A DNA stretch of 64,000 nt from contig JAUEDM010000011.1 of NCBI GenBank assembly GCA_033439685.1, positions 1 to 64,000 on the forward strand, given 5' to 3'. Within the stretch, counting starts at the first letter, position 1. Each line of letters begins with the position of its first letter. Position numbers and translations under genes: made by a program. Below the pieces are notes generated by a model. That model was not told the origin of the DNA, ran no database searches, and saw nothing but the letters and a program-made list of their open reading frames with translations. Source of the DNA: Apodospora peruviana (taxonomy: Eukaryota > Ascomycota > Sordariomycetes > Sordariales > Lasiosphaeriaceae). Of the stretch, positions 23,539-35,879 are shown one piece after another.

Positions 23539-24681
23539 TCAATCCTTTAGATTCAGGCGCTCCTTGCGCTGCTCTCGCTCGGTGAATCGACCGCCAAGGG
23601 CCTTGAGCTTGGCGGCACCCCACTCGGCGCACGTCAGCACGGGAGCAGCCGCCTTGGCCTCCTTGGCCGCAGCAGTCAGGGGCCGAATGACAGGGCTCTC
23701 GAGCGGGGTCATGGGCCATGTATTGGCGGGACGCAGGCTGAGGAGCACGCTGTACCGGTCGTGCGGGGCCTGTTCTCTGGGGGCGCGCACGACGCGGTGC
23801 AAGCCCGATGTGAGGGCGCCGTTGGTCAGCAGCTCGAGGGCGTCGCCCATGTTGACGATGGCCGTGCCGGGCACCGGCCGCGCCCAGCGCCACGACGCCT
23901 CGCTGATTTCCTCGTGCGCGAGCCGCTCCGCGTCGACCGCCGGCAGCTGCAGCCCGCCCAGCCAGGTGAACAGCAAGCCCAGCGAGATGGCGTCCTTGTG
24001 CGCCGGGAAGCGCAGGTGGTCCGCGTTGGCCGCCGGGTCGTAGCCTGGGTACCGCAGCAGCCGCAAAAAGTCGCCAGACGGGTCCTCGAGCCGGTGCGCC
24101 GCCTGGAGTTTGTTGTTGGCGATTTGCAGGCTCTGTTCGAGGCCCGACAGCACGATATTGCCCATTGTGTTTCCGCTGCGCATCGTGCGCTTGATCAGCT
24201 CAACCTCGTCGGCCTCGAGCCACCCCGGCAGCGCAAAGTCGGGGCTCGACGAGTAGCCAAACATGTCCTGCACAGGAAAGTTCATGGTCTCGTTGTACTT
24301 GACATCTCCGCTGGGCAGTATATCCCGCGTGAAGTAGCCCATGTCGAATATGCCGGCGCCACCACCGGCCGAACGCGTCTTGTACTCTCTCTTCTGGTCT
24401 ATCGTCAGAGAGGTAAAGAGCTTCTTGGCCAGCCGGCAGCAATCGGTGGCATCCTGCAAAAGACGGACACCCTCAGGGTGGTCGGTCAGGTCCAGCAGGA
24501 AGAAGCCTGGGTCTTTGCAGAAGGCGAAGATGCGCTGCGACTCTTGCTCGTCATGGGAAAGAAGTTTGGCGACCGAGACGGTCTGCAACTCGACCGTGGG
24601 CAAGTTGTCTGGGAAGGGCACGGGGTAGAGGTCCGTCATGTCAACCCCCGCAACCACGTATTTTTCGCCTAGAGAACCCAT
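23539..24681 (-). CDS. 2-oxoglutarate/Fe(II)-dependent oxygenase
   Basis: An intact intron-less gene of 380 residues. The start is the ATG giving MGSLGEKY; the frame stays open further upstream, but this Met matches the usual family beginning. The N-terminal DIOX_N part (FCKDPGFFLLDLTDHPEG) is followed by the double-stranded beta-helix core. The iron triad is complete: His228 and Asp230 in AHKDAIS and distal His295 in SGLHRVV. Arg309 and Ser311 (RYS) can bind 2-oxoglutarate. It is isopenicillin-N-synthase-like in fold, as in many fungal hydroxylases, desaturases and ring-forming enzymes of secondary metabolism. Cytosolic. It is divergent from the PKS across 1.6 kb. The inferred role is oxidative tailoring of the PKS product. 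Confidence 0.94.
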   Translation of the reverse strand: MGSLGEKYVVAGVDMTDLYPVPFPDNLPTVELQTVSVAKLLSHDEQESQRIFAFCKDPGFFLLDLTDHPEGVRLLQDATDCCRLAKKLFTSLTIDQKREYKTRSAGGGAGIFDMGYFTRDILPSGDVKYNETMNFPVQDMFGYSSSPDFALPGWLEADEVELIKRTMRSGNTMGNIVLSGLEQSLQIANNKLQAAHRLEDPSGDFLRLLRYPGYDPAANADHLRFPAHKDAISLGLLFTWLGGLQLPAVDAERLAHEEISEASWRWARPVPGTAIVNMGDALELLTNGALTSGLHRVVRAPREQAPHDRYSVLLSLRPANTWPMTPLESPVIRPLTAAAKEAKAAAPVLTCAEWGAAKLKALGGRFTEREQRKERLNLKD

Positions 24682-26307
24682 CACCACGTGGTCGAGCAAT
24701 GTTTGTTGTGTTGTTCTTGAACGGGAATAGGATGCAAAAAGTGAGTTGGAAGGGCAAGTTTGTCCTGCTAGGGGAACGAGGGAGGACGTCGGATGATGAA
24801 TCCTCAAGAGATACGCGCATTCGACGTGAGTGTGTTTGTTATTTACTATGTACATTCCCTTCTTCAGTGTACTCTGATATCCTCCCCTTTCGCCGATGTT
24901 AGACATGGTCTGCGTACAATGAACCCATTCGCCATCCAGCTCAGTAGATCCCGAAGCGGCGAAGCTAACGTCGTGCACCCCTCGACGAACAGTTGACGCA
25001 TGTAAATCCGGTACACCTCATTGTGCTTGATAAGTAAGTGTACATATTTAATATAGAATAAGTGCACACTTCCCTCCAGTATCACCTTCCTTACGTATCT
25101 TATGACAACGGAGGAGTGCCGATAGTCAAACGCCCACAATGTACACACCCTCTCCTTCACCCGCGCCCCCACTGGGTCGGCGTTTTACAAAAGGTTTCCT
25201 TACCTTATCTAGCATTCCACGATTCTCCGGGTCAGAAGTTTTAAGCTTAATCCGTTCGGTTGGAAAAGCTTCGCTAACTTGGCAAAGATTGTCGGTAAAC
25301 TTGGCAAACTATGGCAGCTTGGCACCATCAAGAGGCAATCAATGCTACACAACTATCTCATTCTGAGCAACGTCGGAGGGAATACCCGCCATCCCAATAG
25401 AGGAATAAAAGCTTATTTGCGCGTTCAATGCATATCTTATCAATGATCGACAGGCAAATTAGACATGTGGAAATATTCCCTAATATCTGGTTCCGAGCAC
25501 GTCGGGCGAAATATCCATCCGCTTACTCAACCGCACAATCTCAAACATAATACCGTGACATTGTGTTATTTGTTCGCCCTGATTCAGATCTGGTTCCTAT
25601 ATACTCCATGTGGAAGGTGAATCTCTATCTAGGAGGTGTGGCCACCATGTTTTAGTCTATGCAGAGGGCAAAGAATTATAATTTGGATACCTACCTGATT
25701 GCCTCTCTTTCCCTGTACAAAGTCCAGGTACAAGACGGGAACATCATGGCAATAGTAGGGGTCAATTAAGCGTTGATCTTGCCCGGATGCGGAATACTAC
25801 TTTGGCTACCTACCTAATAGTACCTCTCTCTCTATATACGTGTACGAAGTCCAGGTACTCGACGGCAACATCATGCCGGTCATAGGCGACAATCAAGCGT
25901 TGATCTTGCCCGGATGTGGAATACTACTCTGCGATAGCGAGAAACAGATGATAGTTGGCGGTCGACTCGAGCGCACCTCGACCGTTGCATGTATCTACTA
26001 TCTGGTATCTGATGAGGAAGTGTCAGCTCGAAACTCACGCTCGTGAATCGAGTAGATAGACATCGGCAGGCATGAAGGACCATCAAGATAGATGGGTATA
26101 TGCATTGTTAGTACTTGGACGGATTGTAGAGAAGACCATTGCAGAGTAAATACAAAAAAAGGTGATATATAAAAGAAGATGTTTTCCATCACCGAGATCT
26201 AGTTTAGAAGGTCTCTAATAAAGCAAGCGTATTCAACTACCTGGTATATTCTATACACAATCATAACCCCTGAAATTCTCCCAAGCACCGCAGGAAGTAT
26301 CTTACCA
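24682..26307. promoter_or_regulatory. Divergent promoter region, dioxygenase / PKS
   Basis: A 1.63-kb gene-free spacer between two divergently transcribed cluster genes. It contains a tandem two-copy repeat (25682-25927) described separately, and several TACCTACC/GGTAGGTA-like words. Long open frames here show no domain. It is the most likely place for pathway-specific regulation. Confidence 0.55.
25682..25927. repeat. Two-copy tandem repeat in PKS upstream region
   Basis: Unit 1 (25682-25800) and unit 2 (25801-25927) share, in order, CCTACCT, a CCTCTCT pyrimidine block, AAGTCCAGGTAC, GACGG.AACATCATG, AAGCGTTGATCTTGCCCGGA and GGAATACTAC. They are 119 and 127 bp long and diverged by several substitutions and small indels. 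A duplicated promoter segment could double a regulatory site. Confidence 0.85.
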
Positions 26308-29300
26308 ATGGTGGCTTCCCATTCCTCAGATTCCGTTCTGCCCAACGGCAGACATCATGTGGAGAACCATGCCAATGGGACCGGTGCCGGTATGAACGGC
26401 AACAGACCTGGCATGGCGGAGCCAGCCCGGCCGCGGCAGCAGCCTGAGCCCATCGCCATCTGTGGTATGGGCATGCGTCTTCCTGGCGGTATCCGGAACG
26501 GCCATGACTTCTGGGACTTGCTCGTTAACGGCAGAGATGCCAGGGGCGAGATTCCTGCCAGCCGCTTCAACATCGAGGGCTTCGATGACTCCCTGGCAGG
26601 CCAAGGCGCCATACGCACGCGGCATGGCTACTTCCTCGACGAGGACCTCTCCTGCCTTGACACATCCTTCTTTTCCATGTCTAGGAGCGAGCTGGAGCGC
26701 TGTGATCCGCAGCAGCGCCAGCTCCTCGAGGTCGTGCGCGAGTGTCTGGATGACGCCGGCGAAATCAACTACCGCGGCCAGCCGGTCGGGTGCTTCATTG
26801 GCACCTTTGGCCAGGACTGGCACGAGATGAGCGTCAAGGAGTCGCAGCACACGGGAAGCTATACCGTGACTGGCTACGGTGACTTGATTTTGGCAAATCG
26901 CGTGTCATACGAATACGACTTGCGCGGCCCAAGGTAAGACACGGCCTACCATACCTACATAACTTAACCCATCTTAGTCGATCAAAGATTGACATACCCC
27001 TAGCGTTGTCGTCAAAACAGGGTGCTCTGCCTCGCTGGCCGCTCTGCACGAGGCTTGCCGGGCACTACAAGCAGGCGATGCATCGGCTGCCGTCGTCGGC
27101 GGCACGAGTCTGATCATGGGGCCCAATACCACGGCGCTTTTCTTCAACGAGGGCATCCTATCACCGGATGCCTCGTGTAAGACCTTTGACGCCTCAGCCA
27201 ACGGCTTTGCTCGAGCCGAGGGCATCACGGCCATCTACATCAAACGGCTCGAGGACGCACTGCGCGACGGGAACCCCGTCCGCGCCGTCATCCGCGCCAC
27301 TGGCTCCAATAGCGACGGCCGAAGCCAGGGCCTCATGAGCCCCAGTTCTGAGGCTCAAGAGGCCCTGATACGGAAGGTCTATCACCACGCCGGCCTGGAC
27401 CCCGAGGATACGGCGTTTGTCGAGGTAAGGCACCCGCCCTTCGAGCTCAGGCAATGATTCTTGCGCTGATGATGATATCCGCCGCACCAGTGTCACGGCA
27501 CCGGAACGGCGACGGGAGATCCGATCGAGACCCGCGCCGTGGGCAACGTCTTTGGCGAGAAGGGTGTTTACATCACATCGGTAAAGCCCAACGTCGGCCA
27601 CTCAGAGGGCTGCTCAGGCGTCACAAGCCTGATCAAGGCGGTGCTCGCTTTGGAGCACCGCACCATCCCGCCCAACATCAAGTTTCAGAACCCCAATCCC
27701 AGGAGTAGGTATTTAATAATAAACCACCGCTCTATCACGTGTCTCGCTGACGATGATTGTAGTTCATTTTGCGGAGAAGAAACTGGCAGTTCCGCTCTAC
27801 CCTACACCGTTCCCAAATGACCGTGCCGAGAGGGTAAGCATCAATTCTTTTGGGATTGGCGGCTCTAATGCGCATGTAAGTCTAATCCGAGGCCTGGATC
27901 TTTCTGAGTGTGCCTTCTCATCCCTGTCATGTACTTGGTAGGTCATTATCGATACTTCCTCGCAGCACTTGCAGCAGCAATATGAACACCACCGTGCCCC
28001 GGCCACCAACGGTCACACCAACGGCCACTCGAAAACATCTACCAGTAATACGAACGGCGCAAGCGAAACAGGAGAGCCTGAACCTACACTACCTGCCATC
28101 TTTCTTTTCTCGGCAAAGACACCGGCATCGCTCAAACGCCAGATGGACTCATTCCGGGAATACACGGCGAAACACCCCGAACAAGCCGCCGACATCGCCT
28201 ACACGCTCGCGCTCCGCCGAGAGCACCACCCACATAGAGCGTTCGCAGTTGTCTCAGAAGACGATGGGGCGTTCGCAGAGACGTCGAGCCTGGCCAAGAT
28301 ACCGACATCTTCACCCGGCATCACCATGGTCTTCAGCGGCCAAGGTGCGCAGTGGGCCGGCATGGGTCGAGAGCTGATCTTGACGATCCCGTCGTTCCGC
28401 CAGGATATCGTCCGCATGGACAAGGTCCTGCAAAGGCTAAAGATACCACCTGCATGGTCCATCCTAGGTAAGAAATTAGTAGTATGCCAACCAAAGCTCA
28501 AGACTCGCCACTGACATGGACACGCACGGCAACAGACGAAATCCAACAACCCGCGGAGACGAGCAGTATTAACCGCGCCGAGCTTGCCCAGCCACTCACG
28601 ACGGCTTTGCAAATTGCCCTAATCCGCTGGCTCCGACGACTCGGCATCAGGCCGTCGGCCGTCGTCGGCCACTCGAGCGGCGAGATCGCCGCGGCCTATG
28701 CCGCAGGCCGCATTCCGCTCGAATACGCCATCACGGTGGCGTACTACCGCGGATACGTCGTCACCCACGTAGCAGCAGCAGGAGGAAGAGGAGGAGGTAT
28801 GATGGCTGCCGTCGGGCTCGGAGCGTCCGACGTCGCACGCTTCCTGCAGCCTGGCGTCTGCGTCGCTTGCGAGAACAGCCCGACGAGCAGCACCATATCG
28901 GGCGACAGCGAAGCAGTACGGAATGTGCTGAATGCCATCAAGAGGAATTACCCTGATGCCCTGCTTAGGCCACTTAAGGTCGATATGGCCTACCACTCTC
29001 GTAAGTGATACCCAATGTAATTACCATAGCTGCCTGGGTCTCCCTAGCTGACCAACTTCTCACTAGACCACATGGCCGCCGTTGCAGACGAGTATCTCGA
29101 CCTTCTCCAGGCTGAAGACAGCGTCAGCTACTCGGCGCCACCACCAGACAGTGGCGCCGAGTTTGTCTCGAGCGTTACCTGTAAGGTCGTCGGCGCTGAC
29201 TACGCCGAGAGCTTCGCTCCTTCATACTGGGTCTCCAACCTCGTGTCCCCCGTCCGCTTCGACACCGCTGTTTCCAACCTGTTGGCGCGCAGCACTAGTC

Positions 29301-32300
29301 CCAAGGGCAACATTTTGCTGCTTGAGATTGGGCCGCACTCGGCGCTCGCCGGGCCGCTGCGGCAGATCTGCGCGGCCGTCGGGCAACCCTGCAACTACGT
29401 CTCATCCTTAGAGCGCGGCAAAGACGGCACGGTTAGTGTCTTGTCGGCACTCGGCAAGCTGCACCAGGAATCGGTGGCGGTCGACTGGAAGCCGCTGTCT
29501 CCAAACAACTGCAAGACCCTGTCCGGACTGCCGGTGTACCCGTGGGACCACAGCGGCGGGTCCTTTTGGTACGAGAGCCGTCTTTCACAAGCTTGGAGGA
29601 CGCGACGGTTCCCGCACCACTGCCTGCTAGGCTTGAGGGTGGTCGAGTCGCCCGACACGGCGCCGCAGTGGCGCAACGTGCTCCATCTTGAACACGTCCC
29701 CTGGGTCGGCGACCATAAGGTGCGCCAGGACGTCGTCTTTCCCCTGGCCGGCTATGTGGCCATGGCGGGCGAGGCGGTGCGGCAGATTACTGCTGCTGAT
29801 ACTGGTAGCATCAGTGGTTACCGCCTCCGCCACGTCGTTGCGCGTACCGCTCTGGTGCTCACGGACGCGAAGCCGGCCGAGATGGTGACGACATTGCGCC
29901 CGGTCAGGCTCACCGACTCGGAGGACTCGGCGTCGTGGTTCGACTTTTCGATCGCGTCGTACGCTGGATCTGGTACGTGGGTGAGGCACTGCGAGGGACA
30001 GGCGATGGCCGTCTTGTCGGAAGAAAAGACGACCATGGTTGGTCAACAACCACTACCACGCGGCGTTGCCACTCCCCGGTTTTACGAGGCCATGGCGCGG
30101 GTCGGCATCATCTATGGGCCCGAGTTCCAGCCGCTCGTCGACATCTCGTCTTCGGTGACAGAGCGCGTCGCCCAGGCCAAGCTCGTGCAGTCGAGCTCTC
30201 AGGCGAGCCAGCCCTTTTTCCTGCACCCGGCCAGCATCGACGGCTGTATCCAGCTACTACTTGTGGCCGGTGTGCGGGGCCTGTGCCGAAACTTCCGCAA
30301 GCTCGTCATCCCGACGCTGATCGAACATATTGAGGTTTCGGGCGGCGGCCGCGGCAGCAGCGCCGTCGAGATGCACGCCACGGCCGCCGCTGGCCCGGAC
30401 TCCGGCTCCTCCTACGAGTCGGCCGTGGTGGAGTGCGTACGCGTGGCCGACGATAGTAAGCCTGCCTTAGCCCTACGCATGTCGGGGCTACGTGTCACGC
30501 CACTGGACGGCGACGGCGAGTCCGCTGCTGCCGCTACTGCTGATGTGCACGCTGCCGCGCGTCTCCAGTGGCTGCCAGACTTCGACTTTGCCGACGTGAC
30601 CAAGCTCTTCCAACCACCGGCCCGCAACAGGGCGGAGCGCCGGCTGCAAGAGACGCTGTCGCTTCTCTGCACCCTCGAGTCGGCTGACAAGGTCGACGGT
30701 CTCGTCCCGTGCCAACCGCACTTTGCAAAATACCGGGACTGGCTGCACCTCCAAATCGACAAGGCCCGGACCGGCGAGTACGCCCTGGTGGACAACCCTG
30801 ACAAGTACGTAGCTCTCACGCCGGGACCGCGCCGTGAATGCCTCGAGGCCACCTTTACCCGCCTCCTCAACGAGTTTCCAGGCGAGCACGCCGTGTCCAT
30901 CGGCATCAAGCGCATCAGTGACCATGCTGACGACATCTTCACCGGCCAGAGAGACACTCTGGACCTCCTGATGCAAGACGACGTCCTGACCAAGATCTAC
31001 GACGAGGACAGCTTCGGGTACCGCGACTTTGTCCGCCTGCTGTCGCACACGCGTCCGGACCTGCGTATCCTCGAGGTCGGCGCCGGCACCGGCGGCACCA
31101 CGGAACTCACGCTCCGCGACCTCGTCGACTCCAACGGCATGCCGGCCTACTCCCAATACATGTTCACCGATATTTCGGCCGGCTTCTTCCCGCAGGCCCG
31201 GGAGCGCTTTTCGTACGCGCCCAACATGGAGTTCCAGACGTTCGACATCTCCAAGGACGGCCTGGCCCAAGGGTTTGTTGCGGCCTCGTACGACCTCATA
31301 TTTGCTCCCAACGTCGTCCACGCGACCCCGTCCCTCAAAGAGACGCTGGCGAACCTGCGGCCCTTGCTGAAGCCCGACGGCATGCTCCTGCTGACCGAGA
31401 TCTCCACGGTGACGCGGGCGCCCAACTACATCTTTGGCAACTTTTCGGGCTGGTGGATGGGCGAAGCGGACGGTCGTCTCTGGGAGCCTTACGTCCTGCC
31501 ATCGCGCTGGGACGAGGACCTCAAGGCAGCTGGGTTCACGGGCACGGAAGTTGTTGTTCCCGACGACATGATGCCATACCAGCTGTGTTGTGCCATCCTC
31601 TCCAAACCCCAAGCTTCGAAAGTGGTGGCGCTGGACAAGGAGGTCACAGTCCTTTGCCAACGTTCCGACACGGGTCCGGCTGCATCCCTGGTCGCCGGCC
31701 TGCGGGATGACGGCTGGACTGTCATGCCGTGCGTACTGGGGGAACAGTTGCCACACCCCGGCCGAGACATCATCGCCTGCGTAGATCTCGAGACGCGCTT
31801 TTTTGATCCGCAAGACCTCAGCGAGACTAACTTCTCAGCCTTCCAAAACCTGCTGCGTCACCTCAAGAACGAGCGGCTGCTGTGGCTGACCCGCCCGTCC
31901 CAGGTCAACTGCCGCGATCCGCGGTCCGCCCAAACGCTGGGCGTCGCGCGCACCATCCGCGCCGAGCTCGCCCTGCCCTTCTTCACGCTCGAGATAGACT
32001 GGAACCATCACCACAACTCGGAGTCAGGGGCAGCGGCCCGTCTCGTGACGCAGGTGTTTGGCAAGATCCGTCGCGTCCAGGACGGGGACGTGCTCAACTC
32101 GGACAAGGAGTTCGTCGTCGATGACGACGGCGTCATATGCGTTGGGCGATATCACCCATTCAGTCTCACGCAGGAGATGGAAGCACGCAGCAGCAGCAGC
32201 AGCGCCCCAAAGAGCCTCCACATCATCAAACCAGGTGCGCTAGACTCGCTCCAGTGGCGTGATGAGCCAGAGCAGTCTTCCCTTCCCGACGATGCCGTCG

Positions 32301-34664
32301 AGGTGGAGATACGTGCTGCCGGGTTGAACTTCCGCGATGTGCTCCTCGCCATGGGCATCATCTCGCCGCACCCATCTGAGCCGCGCATACCGCTCGGGAT
32401 GGAGGCGGCTGGTGTGGTGCGGCGTGTCGGCCGCGCCGTGTTAGTGTCACTACAACCAGGCGACCGCGTCATGCTGCTGGCGCCCACCAGCACGCTTTCA
32501 ACGCGCCTGGTTTGTCCTGCCGCGGCCGTCGTCCGTATCCCCGACAGCCTTACACCCGAGGCCGCAGCAACAATACCGCTGTGCTTCGCCACCGTGCTGC
32601 ATGCCCTTCTCGACGTCGGCCGAGTTCGGCGCGGCCAGACGGTGCTAATCCACTCGGCCTGCGGCGGCGTCGGGCTTACCGCGCTTCAGGTGTGCCGGGC
32701 CGTCGGCGCCGACGTGTACGCAACAGTCGGCCACGAGAGCAAAGTTGAGCACCTGGTGCGCCACTATGGCGTGCCGCGCAACCGCATCTTCCATTCGCGC
32801 GACGCGTCCTTTGTGGCTGGGGTCGCGCGCGAGACCGGCGGCCGCGGCGTCGACCTCGTCCTCAATTCGCTTTCTGGTGACCTACTTCACGCGTCGTGGA
32901 CCTGCGTGGCCGAGTACGGCACCATGATCGAGCTGGGTAAGCGCGATCTTTGGGGGGCTGGTCGGCTCGATATGGCGCCTTTCCTTGCGAACCGATCTTA
33001 TGCTGCTGTGGACATCCATCAGTTTATCCGTGAGCGTCCTGAACGCATGGGCGAGTAAGTAACCTACCTACCCCTAGGTTTCGTTTATCAAGACACGTTT
33101 TGTACTCACTGACGGTAAACAATCTAGGCTCCTCACGCAATATCTCGACCTGCATGGCCGCGGCCTGCTGCAACCGCTGAGCCCAGTTACGTACTTTGAG
33201 GCGTCGGCCGTCGAGCAGGCTTTCAGGCACCTACAGAACGGGGACCACATAGGCAAGGTCGTCGTTACCATGCCGGACGATCCCGACCGGAATCTCCAGT
33301 CTCTCCCGGCCGCGGCGCATAGCAGCAGCAAGCCACTCACGCTGGACCCAGACGCGACATACTTGCTAGTCGGCGGCGCCCGGGGCCTCGGCGCCTCCAT
33401 TGCGACCTGGATGGCAGAGCAAGGAGCGCGGAATCTGACCTTCCTCTCCAGAAAGGCCGGGAAGGATCTCGAAAGCGAGGCGCTGTTTGACGAGCTCCGA
33501 GCTATCGGCTGTTCGGCGAGCGTTGTGTCCGGCAGCGTTGAAGATATGGAGGCCGTGCAGGCCGCCATCGCGAGCTCCGGGAAGCCCGTCAAGGGCGTTT
33601 TTCACCTGGCCATGGTTTTAAGAGTGAGTATCAACCTAGATCCCAACAGAAGAAAAAAGTGTTTTTGCTAACTATCATTCCAGGATGCCCCTCTGGTCGA
33701 CATGAAGTGGACAGACTGGAACTCAGCAGTGGGCCCCAAAGTCCAAGGCGCCTGGAATCTCCACCACGCCCTTTCGGATTCTCCTCTCGACTTCTTCTGG
33801 ATGGCGAGCTCGCTCATCACCGTCGTCGACCAACCGGGGCAGGGCAACTACTCGGCCGGCTGCGCTTTTCTCGAGGCATTTTGTCAGTACCGCCGCTCGC
33901 TCGGGCTCCCGGCCACCGTGCTCAACATTTGCCCCGTTGACGGCGCGGGTTACGTGGCCGACAACCCGTTTGCGCGCAGGAACATGAAGGCCCAGGGTCT
34001 CTACTTTCTAGGCGAGCAAGAATTTCTCGATTTCGTGAAGCTTAACCTTGTATATGCTTCTGCTGCTGCTGTCGACGACGACGACGACGACGACGACGAC
34101 GGACACGACGACTCGGTGTCTGCCAGACGGCGGCGGACGCCCTGGCAGAACCGCGGCCAGGTGTTTATGGGATTACGGTCTGAGTTGCACCTCGATGATG
34201 CCAACAACCGCACCAGCTGGCGTCGTGACCGCCGCATGGGCGTGTACCACAATGTGCGGCCCGACGACGGCGGCGCTGCCAAAGCAGCGGGCTCCGAGAC
34301 GAGCGCGCTGACACTGTTCCTGAACCGTATTTTCGGTGCTGGGGATGGCGATGATGGTGCTGAGGCAAGAAAGCAGCTGCTGCTCGAGTCGGAGAACGTA
34401 TCGTTCCTTGGGCACGAGATCGGCAACAAAATCTATGAGTTCATGCTGCGACCTCGTCTGGAGGATGACGAGGAAATCGATACCAGCTTGACGCTGGTGC
34501 AGATCGGGCTTGACTCGCTCATGGCCATTGAGCTGAGGAGATGGCTCAGGCGCGTCTTTGGTATTGTAGTGAGCGTGCTGGAAATCATGGGCTCGGGATC
34601 GTTGATACAGCTTGGTGGACTGGTGGCAAGTAAGCTTGGAGACAAAGTCGCTGGAGCCGGGTAG
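26308..34664 (+). CDS. Highly reducing type I polyketide synthase (KS-AT-DH-MT-ER-KR-ACP)
   Basis: CDS = join(26308..26933, 27004..27424, 27491..27704, 27763..27875, 27942..28467, 28536..29000, 29067..33054, 33128..33623, 33684..34664). The nine exons total 7830 nt, an exact open frame of 2609 residues. KS (about 47-460): Cys216 in KTGCSASL (family usually TACSSSL), His351 in CHGTGT, His386 in KPNVGH. AT: Ser680 in GHSSGE. DH: His1005 and Asp1180 (IDGCIQ), but the HxxxGxxxxP glycine is Gln. MT: EVGAGTGG (1458-1465). ER: SACGGVG (1985-1991). KR: GGARGLG (2200-2206), Ser2326, Tyr2339, with Cys2343 where the YxxxN Asn normally sits. ACP: Ser2561 in GLDSL. There is no thioesterase, reductase or condensation domain after the ACP, so release needs another enzyme. 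An Asn/Thr/His-rich KS-AT linker and a nine-Asp run near 2415 are likely flexible. The inferred product is a C-methylated reduced polyketide; acyl chain length unknown. Confidence 0.97.
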
Positions 34665-35001
34665 AAGGCCGATACCAACCAACCCCCTTTCCAAAGTAAT
34701 GGGACTTTCATGTCATAATGTCGGATGTTAGCCCTTTTTGCTGGTTCGGTCAAGGTCCGGGCTATGGGAAATATTGCCCAATGTACACGTTTTTCTTTGG
34801 TTGGCTTTTGGCTATTGTTTTTTTAATACTCATTGTATCACGGCACAGCGGGATTGACCGAGTTAAGGCTGCGTTAAAACGTTCCCTATACTGTAGGATC
34901 CTAAGGTGAGGAAGCTAGCAATTCCCAAGGTAGGGGTAGATATAGCTAAACCAGTAAAGATACACACTCCACACTGAACATCATGACATAATATAGTAAT
35001 C
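34665..35001. other. Convergent spacer after PKS
   Basis: 337 bp between converging genes. Only 3'-end sequence is expected; nothing else is seen. Confidence 0.5.
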
Positions 35002-35879
35002 TCACATAAAGCGTCCATTCAATGCTGGCTTACCAAGCCCGCAACAAGCGATCCACACCCGGGTAGGGTCGGCAAACCGCTTTGCGTAAGCCCACATACT
35101 TGCACCTTTCCCTTCCTCCCGTTCCTCGAGCGCGAACGAATCTCGCAGTTGTTGGAACAGCAATCCTCGTTCGTCTAGCACGCGAAGCCGTCGGGCGCAT
35201 ACGGCCTCGTTACCACGGCGCATCAGACACACGCCCCAGCGGCACTGCAGCCCGAGCCCGCAGTCACCGTCGGCGGTACATTTCTCACCGAAGAGATCAG
35301 CCGCCGGGTGCGCACAGATGCGCCCGCCGTTAGACCAGATGGTCCGCCCCGAAACCAGGTCGGCGAATTCCCCATAGCGACAGACGAGCAGGTTGCGCTT
35401 GGCGAACCCTTCATCAACGCACTGCTCGCTCGCGTAGCACGGCTTGCCATACGACGAGCCCGCAAGGCCGTAGGAGGCGCACACGCCCGACGTGTTGCAC
35501 ACGGCGCCGCGCTCGCACCGGTCGGTCGTCCCCTCGGCGCACTGCTCGCCAATACCGAAGCACCGCTTGCACGTGCTCGTGGTGTAGTCGCACCACAGGT
35601 CGGCCCAGTAGCGGCCCATTCCCGCGCACTTCTGGCCCTCGTCGATGTAGGCCGCCGTCACGCAGGTGCCCGAGTGGCAGAGCTTACCGGCGTCGCATTC
35701 GATCGAGCTCTTACACCCGGCCCGCTGGCAGACGCCTTATGTTACGTGAAATACTGGCCCGGAACACCTTGGATACATTCTAGCGCGGGGTTGCATTCGA
35801 GACTGACCCAGCATGCGGTGGTCGTGGTGGTGGTCAGTGTGAAGGCGAATAGGAGGGTGGAAGAGCGGAAACGATGCAT
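35002..35879 (-). CDS. Secreted cysteine-rich protein
   Basis: The best model is complement(35002..35735, 35768..35879), 281 residues in frame. It has a signal peptide (about residues 1-22, MHRFRSSTLLFAFTLTTTTT) and many Cys pairs in short spaced modules such as CQRAGCKSSIEC, GKLCHSGTC, QCAEGTTDRC, EKCTADGDC and GLQCRWGVC, as in Dickkopf-like Cys-rich fungal secreted proteins. The join requires removal of only 32 nt (35736-35767, GT...AG), below the usual fungal intron minimum. It may be a genuine micro-intron or a small insertion that breaks the gene. An extracellular, disulphide-rich protein is likely; function unknown. It converges on the PKS, is not an enzyme and is probably outside the cluster. 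Confidence 0.65.

Noticed and set aside
23761..24672. 303-codon plus-strand open frame over the dioxygenase
   Set aside because: It is the antisense shadow of a gene with a complete iron-binding triad.
30488..31813. 441-codon minus-strand open frame inside the PKS
   Set aside because: It is antisense to the MT region, which has clear domain motifs on the plus strand. GC-rich codon usage creates such shadows.
32160..32210. AGC repeat in the PKS as a break or microsatellite expansion
   Set aside because: It is in frame and only encodes a short Ser run in a linker.
26308..34664. PKS-NRPS hybrid
   Set aside because: The protein ends soon after the ACP; no condensation or adenylation domain follows.
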